This document shows positions 56,166 through 64,000 of a stretch of 64,000 bases of DNA, in pieces. The notes below the pieces were generated by a model. That model was given only the letters and a program-made list of their open reading frames with translations, was not told the origin of the DNA and ran no database searches. This DNA is from Monoplex corrugatus (lineage: Eukaryota; Mollusca; Gastropoda; Littorinimorpha; Ranellidae): contig JAPXFY010000031.1 in the NCBI GenBank assembly GCA_030674185.1, positions 40,400,032 to 40,464,031 on the forward strand. Reading direction: 5' to 3'. The position numbers and the translations under genes are program-made. The first letter of the stretch is position 1. Each line of letters opens with the position of its first letter.

Positions 56166-59100
56166 TTATCAACAAATGTCAGTGTCGCAACACCACAACA
56201 CCAACAGGAACAGGAAGAAGAAAATACAAAGCAGAACTATTACAAACAAACAACACGACGAGAACAACACGAGAACAACAACAGCAAACAACGAGAACGA
56301 CGACGGACGAAGAGAACAACAACGAGAACGAGAATACAACGAGAACAAGACGACGAACGACGAGAACATCACAACGAGACAACAACAACGAGAACAATAA
56401 CAACGAGAACAGCAACAACGAGAGAATAACAAGAGCAACAACAACGAGAACAACAACGAGAACGAGAACAACAACGAGAACAAGAACAAGAGCAACAATG
56501 ACAACGTGAAGAACACATGACAACGAGAAGAACGACGACAACGAGAACAACGATGACAACGAGAAGAACGATGACAACGAGAAGACAAAACGGACGACAA
56601 CGAGAAAAACGACAACGAGAACAACCATCGAGAACAACGAGACGAAGAACAACAACCAGAAGAACAACGCCAACGAGAACAGCAACGACGACAACGAGTA
56701 GAACAACAACCACGATAACGACAACGAAAAGGACAACTACAATGAGAACAACGACGACAACGAGAACAACTACGACATCGAGAAGAACGATGACAAAGAG
56801 AAGAACAACGACAACGAGAAGAACAACGAAGACAACGAGAAGAACAACGAGAAGAACAACGAAAATAACGACAACGAGAAGAACGACAACGAAAAGAACG
56901 AGAAGAACGACCACAACGAGAAGAACAACGACGACACCGAGAAGAACAACAACGAGAACAACGAAGAGAACGACAACAACGAGAACGACAACGAGAAGAA
57001 AAACAGCGAAGACAACGAGAACAACAACAACGAAAAGAACAACAACGCCGACAACGAGAACAACGCCCGCAACGAGAACAATAACAAAAACGAGAACAAC
57101 AAAAACGATGACAACTAGAACGAGAGAACAAGGATGACAACTACAACGAGAACAACTACTACGTCAACGTGAACAACTATAACCACGACAACGAGAACGA
57201 CGACGACGACGAGAAGAAAAACGACGACAACGCGAAGAACAACGACGATAACGAGAAGAACGACAACGAGAACAACGATGACAACGAGAACGACAACGAG
57301 AGCAACAACTACGACGACAACAGGAAGAACACCGACGACGACAAGATCAACGACGACAATTAGAACAACGACAACGATGACAACGAGAAGAACAACGATG
57401 ACAACGAAAAGAATAACAATGACGACAACGAGAAGAACGACAACGAGAAAAACGACGACAATGAGATGAACAACGAAGACAACAAGAACGACGACAATGA
57501 GACGAACAACGAAGACAAGAACAACAATGACAACGTGAACAACGAGAACAACGACAATGAGAACAACAACGAGAACAACAACAACGAAGACAACGAGAAC
57601 AACAACAGCGAAGACAACGAGAACAACGACGACAACGAGAACGACGACAACGAGAACAACAACGACGACAACAAGAACAACAATGAAGACAACGAGAACA
57701 ACTAGAAGAATAACGAAGACAACGAGAAGAACAACGAAGACAACAAGAAGAACAACGAGAAGAACGAGAACAACCGCAACTACGACAAGAACGACAACCA
57801 GAACAACGAGAAGAACGACGAGAAGAACGACGACGAGAAGAACAACAATGACGACGACGAGAACAACAGCGACGAAGACTAGAAGAACAACGACGACGAC
57901 AACGAGAAAAACGACAACGAGAATAACAAAGACAACAAGAACGACAACGAGAAGAACGAGAACAACAATGACAACGACGAGAACGACGACGACGAGCAGA
58001 ACATCGACGACGAGCAGAACAACGTCGACGACGAGAAGAACGACGACGACGAGCAGAACATCGAAGACGAGCAGAACAACGTCGACGACAACGAGAACAA
58101 CGAAGACAACGAGAACAACGAAGACAACGAGAACAACAACGACAACGAGAACAACAACGAAGACAACGAGAACAACGAAGACAACGAGAACAACGAGAAC
58201 AACAACGAAGACAACGAGAACAACGAAGACAACGAGAACAACAACGAAGACAACGAAGACAACGAGAACAACAACGAAGACATCGAGAACAACAACGAAG
58301 ACATCGAGAACAACAACGAAGACAACGAGAACAACAACGAAGACAACGAGAACAACAACGAAGACATCGAGAACAACAACGAAGACATCGAGAACAACGA
58401 AGACATCGAGAACAACAACGAAGACATCGAGAACAACAACGAGAACAACGAAGACATCGAGAACAACAACGAGAACAACGAAGACATCGAGAACAACAAC
58501 GAGAACAACGAAGACATCGAGAACAACAACAACGAAGACATCGAGAACAACAACGAAGACATCGAGAACAACGAAGACATCGAGAACAACGAAGACATCG
58601 AGAACAACGAAGACATCGAGAACAACAACAACAACGAAGACATCGAGAACAACGAAGACATCGAGAACAACAACGAAGACATCGAGAACAACAACGAGAA
58701 CGAAGACATAGAGAACAAACAACGAGAAGAACGAGGACAACGAGAAGAACGACAACGAGATGAACAACGACAACGAGAAGAACGACAACGAGAACAACGA
58801 AGACAGCGAGAAGAACAACAATGAAGACAACGAGAAGAAAAAACGACGACAACGAGAACAACCGACGACAACGATAAAAATAACGACAACGAGAACAACG
58901 AAGACGACAGGAACAACGAAAACGAGAACAACAATAACGAAAACATCGAGAACAACAACGACGAGAAGGTCAATGACGAGAAGAACGACGACGAGAAGAA
59001 CGACAAGAACAACGGCGACGACGAGAAGAACGACGACGATGAGAACAACGACGACGACGAGAACAATAACGAAGACGTCGAGAAGTACAACAACGAAGAC

Positions 59101-60480
59101 AACGAGAACAACGACGACAACGAGAAGAACAACAATGAAGACGACAAGAACAACGAGAAGAACGACGACGAGAAGAACAACGACGACAAGAACGAGAAGA
59201 ACGACGACAACGAGAAGAACAACATTGACGACGACAACGAGAACAACAATGACGACGACGAGAACAACAACGAGAAGAGCAGCAACAACAGCGACGACGA
59301 CAAGAACGACGACGACGAGAACAATAACAACGTCGACGACGAGAACAACCACGACGAGAACAACGACGAGAAACAACGACGAGAAGAACGAACGAGAACG
59401 ACAGAACGAGAACAACAACAACGAGAAGAACAACGAGAAGAATGACAACAGGAAGAACGACAACGAGAAGAACGACGACAACGGAAGAACAAACAACGAG
59501 AACAACGACGGAAAACGGAACAACGACGAAAACGAGAACAACGACGAAAAACGAGAACAACGACGAAAATGAGAGCAACGATGAAAACGAGAACAACGAT
59601 AAAAACGAGAACGACGAAAACGAGAACAACGATGAAAACGAGAACAACGACGATGACAACTACAACGAGAAGAACGAGAAGAAGAAACGACTACAACGAG
59701 AAAAACAGAACAAACGACGACAACAGGAACAACGAGAAGAACTACAACAACGAGAAGAACAACGACGAAGGAACAACGAGAAGAACAATAACGATGACAA
59801 CGAGAACAACGACAATGAGAAGAAACAACGACGACAACGAGAAGAACGACAACGCAAAGAAACAATAACGAGAACAACAACGAGAACAACACGAGACAAA
59901 ACGAGAACAACGACAACGAGAAGAACGACAACGAGAACGACAATGAGAACAACAACGACATCGAGAAGAAACAACAATGACGACGACGAGAAGAACAATG
60001 ACGACGACGAGAACAACGACGACGACGAGAACAACAACAGCGATGACGAGAACAACAGCGACGATGGCAAGAACAACGACGACGACGAGAAGAACGACGA
60101 CGACGAGGACGACGACGAGAACGACGAGAACGACAAGAACAAGAACGAAAACAACAAGAACGAGAACAGGGAGAACAACGAGAAGAACGATAACGACGAC
60201 AAGGACAACGAGAAGAATGACAACGAGAAGAACGAAACGAGAAGAACAACCACCAGGACAACAACTAGAAGAACAATGACAATGAGAACAACAACGAGAA
60301 GAACGACAACGAGAACAACGAGAAGAACGATGACAACGAGAAGAACGAGAACTTCAACGAGGACAAGAACAACGAGCAGAACGACAACGAGAAGAACGAC
60401 GAGGAGAACAACTATAACGACAAACGTGAACGACAACGGGGACAACGAGAAACGGAGACGAGAAACCAATGAGACGAAAA
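56166..60480. repeat. 4.3-kb AAC/GAG/GAC/GAA trinucleotide-based array
   Basis: Composed of AAC, GAG, GAC, GAA and ATC triplets, for example GAAGACATCGAGAACAAC in 18-27 bp higher units at 58260-58700, with very little T. Period-three structure leaves open frames on both strands, including one of over 1,000 codons on the minus strand that reads almost only Val, Leu, Phe and Ser. Not a gene by composition. Confidence 0.93.
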
Positions 60481-62915
60481 ACCACAATATCAGTGGAGTG
60501 GGGGGAGAAACGAAGGGAGTGAACTCTGGAGAGGGGAGAAATGGAGGGAACTCCGGACTGGGGGGGGGGGGGAGAAGAGGGAGGGAACTCTGAAGGGGGA
60601 ATAATTGGGGAGGGACAGAGGGAGGGGAACTGTGGGTGAGGAAGAAACAGAGGGAGGGAACTCAAGGTGGGGGAACAACGGGAAGGTACTCTGGGTGGGG
60701 GGAGCACGGGGAAGGAACTCCAGGGTGGTAAACTGAGGGAGGGAACTCTGGATGCGGGGGTGAAGAACAGAGGCAGAGGGATGGAACTCTGGATGGGGGG
60801 TGGAGAACAGGGGGAGAGAGCTCTGGATGGGGGAAACGGTGGAAACTCTGGGTGGGTGGGAAACAGAGGGAGGGAACTCTGGGTGGGGTGAACAGAGGGA
60901 GGGAACTCGGGTTGGGGAAAACGAAGTAGTAAAATGCAGGTGGGGGGAGAACAGAGGGAGAGAACTCCTGGGGGCGGTAGAACAAAGGGAGGGAACTCCA
61001 GAGTGGAGAAGAGAGGGAGGGAACTCCAGATGGAAGAATGGGGAACAGGAGAGAACTCCAAGGAGGTGCGGGGAAGAGAGGGAGGGGACTCCAGGGGGGA
61101 ACAGAGGGAGGGAACTTGGGGGAAGAGAGGGAGGACTCTCAGGGGGGGGGGGCAGAGGGAGGGAACTCCAGGTTGGGGGGGGGGGGGGACAGAGGGAGAG
61201 AACTCAAGAGGGGAGGGTGGAGTGAGGAAATCCAGAGGGGGGGGGGGGACAGAGGAAGGGAACTCCATGGGGGGAATAGAGGCAATTCCAGGTGGGGGGG
61301 GGGGGGGACAGAGGGAGAGAACTCATGATGAGGAAGAAATAGAGGGAACTCGGGGGGGGGGGGGGGGACAGATAAAGGGAACTCTGGGGCTGTGACAAAT
61401 GGAGGGAAATCTGGGTAGGGAAGAAACGGAGGGAGGGAACTCCGGGAGGGGGGGGGGGGTAACTGAGGGCAGGAACTCCAGGTGGGGGAAACACAGGGAG
61501 GGCACGCCAGGGGTGTAACACAGGAAAGGAACTCTGGAAGAGAACTATGGGTGGGGAGGTGTGGAGAACAAAGGAAGGAAACTCCAGGGGGGGGGGGGGG
61601 ATAGAACAGAGGGATTGAACTCCAGGGGGGGGTAGAACAGAGGGAGGGAAGGTAAACAGAGGGAGGGAAATCCAGGGGTAGACCAGAGGGAGGGAAACTC
61701 CAGGGGGTAGAACAGGGGAGGGAACTCCAGGGGGTAGAACAGAGGGAGGGAACTCCAGGGGGTAGAACAGAGGGAGGGGGAACTCCAGGGAGTAGAACAG
61801 AGGGAGGGAACTCCAAAGTGAAGAACAGAGGGAGAGAACTCCGAAGGGTGGACAGGGAAGAGAGGCATGAAGTGGGGGGGTTCAGGGTGTGGGGAGCAGA
61901 GGGAGGGAACTCCAGCATGTGCAGGGGAACACAGGGAGGAAACTAGTGGGGGGAACAGAGGGAGGGAACTTGGAAAGAAGAGAGGGAGGACATGCAGGGG
62001 GGGGGGACAGAGGGATGGAAACTCAGGAGGGGGGGAACAGAATGAGGATATCCGGGGGGGGGGGGGGGAGGGAAACGGAAAGAGGGAACTCTGTGGGGGA
62101 ACAGAGAGAGGGAATTCCAGGTGTAGGGTGGAACAGAGGGAGGGAATTCCAGGTGTAGGGTGGAACAGAGAGAGGGAATTCCAGGTGTAGGGTGGAACAG
62201 AGAGAGGGAATTCCAGGTGTAGGGTGGAACAGAGAGGGAATTCCAGGTGTAGGGTGGAACAGAGAGGGAATTCCAGGTGTAGGGTGGAACAGAGAGAGGG
62301 AATTTCAAGTGAAGGGTGGAACAGAGGGAACACCTGGTAAGGAAGAAACAGAGGGAGGGAATTCCAGGTGTGGGGAACAGATGGAGGGACTCTGCGGCGG
62401 TAAGAGATGGCGGGAATTCTGGTGGCGAACAAAGGGAGGGAACTCCGGGAGGTAACAGAGGGTGGGAACTCCGGCGGGTAACAGAGGGCAAGGAACTCCA
62501 GGTGGGGGAGCAGCAGGAGGGAACTCTTGAGTGGGAGAGCACAGGGAGGGAACTCCATGGGGGTAACAGAGGGAGGGAACTCAGGAGGGGGGGGGAACAG
62601 AGGGTGGAGTGAACAGAGGGAGGGAATTCCGGGTGGGGGAAATAAAATGAGGTTCTGGGTGGTGGGAAACAGAGAGGGAACTCCTGGGGGGGGGGGGGGG
62701 GAACAGAAGAAGGTCCTTCTGTTGGGGGGGGGGGGGGAGGAAAGAAAATGAGGGAATTCCGGGTGGAGATGAAACATGGACGGGAACTCGGGTTGAGGGG
62801 GAATATAAAGGAAAGGAACTCTTGAAGAGAGAAAGAGAGGGAGGGCACTCCAGGTGGGGGGGGGGGGGAACAAAAGGAGGGAACTCTGGGTGGGGGAACA
62901 GAAGGAGGGAACAAA
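60481..62915. repeat. G-rich minisatellite with poly-G runs
   Basis: Irregular units of about 30-45 bp with AACAGAGGGAGGGAACTCCA followed by G runs of 4-14, and GGTGTAGGGTGGAACAGAG copies at 62100-62300. The C-rich strand gives Pro/Ser-rich open frames up to 470 codons, which are artefacts. High potential for G-quadruplex formation. Confidence 0.93.
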
Positions 62916-63500
62916 TCCCTCATGAACAAACTCCGAACTCGGAGCAGTATATCTCAAGTGCCCTTAACAGTCCGACGAGGCTATTTGCATGTCTGTGTGA
63001 TGTTAGGTAGGTCTGTGGTGAAGCACTTATGGAGTCATTCTGGTGGATCGATACAATAAACAAATAAATGAATACATAAACACGTAAACAAACAAACAAA
63101 CCAACATATGTTCAAAAACAATGAATAAATAAATAAATAAGTTAACAATTGAAATCAAGCCACACACAGCATTTAATTAAAAAAAATTAAGTGTATTAAA
63201 CTATTAAAACACCATAAAATTAATCAACACGAATGTCATTCAGTAAATAAATCTATTAATGGCAGTGCTAGACAACAAAATCTGTTATTTTCTTTAAAAG
63301 GGAAGATGGTAAAATAACAACAATAACACCATCAGCACTTACACAGCAATAACAATAGACAGAAATCCATAAAGAAAACAATAGATCAATCTCAGACAGT
63401 AAAGAAGCCAAAGACATACGCTTTTAAACCGATTAAGACTGAAAAGCTGTGTGACTCAATCTGTGTGAGAACAGGGTCAGTGGGATGTAGTGATTAAGGG
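62916..63500. other. AT-rich unique segment
   Basis: AAATAAAT-rich stretches at 63058-63160 and otherwise unique. No gene seen. Confidence 0.5.
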
Positions 63501-63502
63501 AC

Positions 63503-63546
63503 GTCCCCAAATTACTACAAGCAAAATATGTAGTAATTAGGGGACA
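63503..63546. other. Hairpin-forming inverted repeat
   Basis: GTCCCCAAATTACTAC and GTAGTAATTAGGGGAC form a 16-bp stem with one mismatch around a loop of about 12 bases. Related GGGGACGTCTCCAAATTAC and GTCCCCTxxCTACTAC pieces recur at 63640-63712, so this may be one end of a palindromic element. Confidence 0.65.
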
Positions 63547-63720
63547 GTTTTTTAAAATTACGTAATTTATATTTTATATGAAACGGTATATTTTAAGCTT
63601 ATTCTGTGATTTTGAGCCAATTTTTATTTTGTGTATTTTGGGGACGTCTCCAAATTACAAACACGTCCCCTTTCTACTACCGCACACGTCGAATTGTCCC
63701 CTACCTACTACACAGGCACG

Positions 63721-63851
<131 letters not shown>

Positions 63852-64000
63852 CCCACAGACTCCCAACAAACAACAAACAAAAATCCATTTCACATCACAG
63901 TTTAATAATTCATCATATGGGTGACGATCACAACATTGCTTCACATTATTTTACATTGTGCTTTCAATATCATCGTCAACATGAGCCAATTTTACTCCCT

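Noticed and set aside
57115..60264. Open frame of more than 1,000 codons on the minus strand
   Set aside because: It reads almost only Val, Leu, Phe, Ser and Ile from a triplet-based array; both strands are open in several frames, so this is low complexity, not a gene.
61545..62957. Pro/Ser-rich 470-codon frame on the minus strand
   Set aside because: Complement of the G-rich minisatellite; the sequence follows the repeat unit and has no start or splice context.

Overview
The window is animal nuclear DNA, most likely from a mollusc and probably a marine gastropod. The evidence is one intron-rich minus-strand gene, tRNA-derived SINEs with a central domain of the type common in molluscs, several decayed non-LTR retrotransposon 3' ends, two kinds of inverted-repeat DNA element, and an extreme load of mini- and microsatellites (well over half of the bases). 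There is no bacterial-style gene organisation, no rRNA and no CRISPR array. The lineage call is recognition from repeat style, not a database match.

Gene content. I can support one protein-coding gene, on the minus strand, spanning about 32.8 to 6.9 kb. Five candidate exons were deduced from open frames plus splice sites: exon 1 (32822-32726, signal peptide), exon 2 (18251-17952), exon 3 (14318-14112), exon 4 (11909-11703) and terminal exon 5 (7880-6894, stop TAA). Every inferred intron is phase 1. The product would be a secreted acidic, His/Asp-rich protein of about 598 residues if one surplus base in a GAG tract of exon 5 is discounted; read literally it ends at about 392 residues. Exons 3 and 4 are a tandem duplication of 207 nt each and resemble the start of exon 5, so the protein carries a three-fold repeat with MVHGE...HVHD and EHLMHG motifs. 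I do not recognise the family.

Layout. 1-4.85 kb: 37/40-bp minisatellite. 5.0-6.9 kb: GATA/GA/CA microsatellites and a 57-bp array whose edge holds the gene's stop codon. 6.9-32.8 kb: the gene, with introns made almost entirely of arrays (GTT/GGT, 71 bp, CA, 52 bp, 40/45 bp, 45 bp, 49 bp, 23 bp, TC, GTT) plus small DNA elements. 32.85-37.4 kb: two more arrays (40 and 53 bp) directly upstream of exon 1. 37.7-41.3 kb: a MITE, a SINE, LINE remnants and a nested insertion with an 11-bp target-site duplication. 41.3-46.7 kb: a 62-bp array split by a LINE copy that is itself interrupted. 47-54 kb: SINE- and LINE-rich sequence, a degenerate tRNA-Asp-like sequence and one weak exon candidate. 54.9-62.9 kb: an 8-kb T-depleted block (A-rich, then AAC/GAG/GAC trinucleotide array, then G-run minisatellite). 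62.9-64 kb: AT-rich unique sequence, hairpins and a CA repeat.

Long open frames inside the arrays (for example Val/Leu-rich at 57-60 kb and Pro-rich at 61-63 kb) come from repeat units that are multiples of three and are not treated as genes. Array coordinates are approximate to about 10-30 bases, and copy numbers are length divided by unit length.
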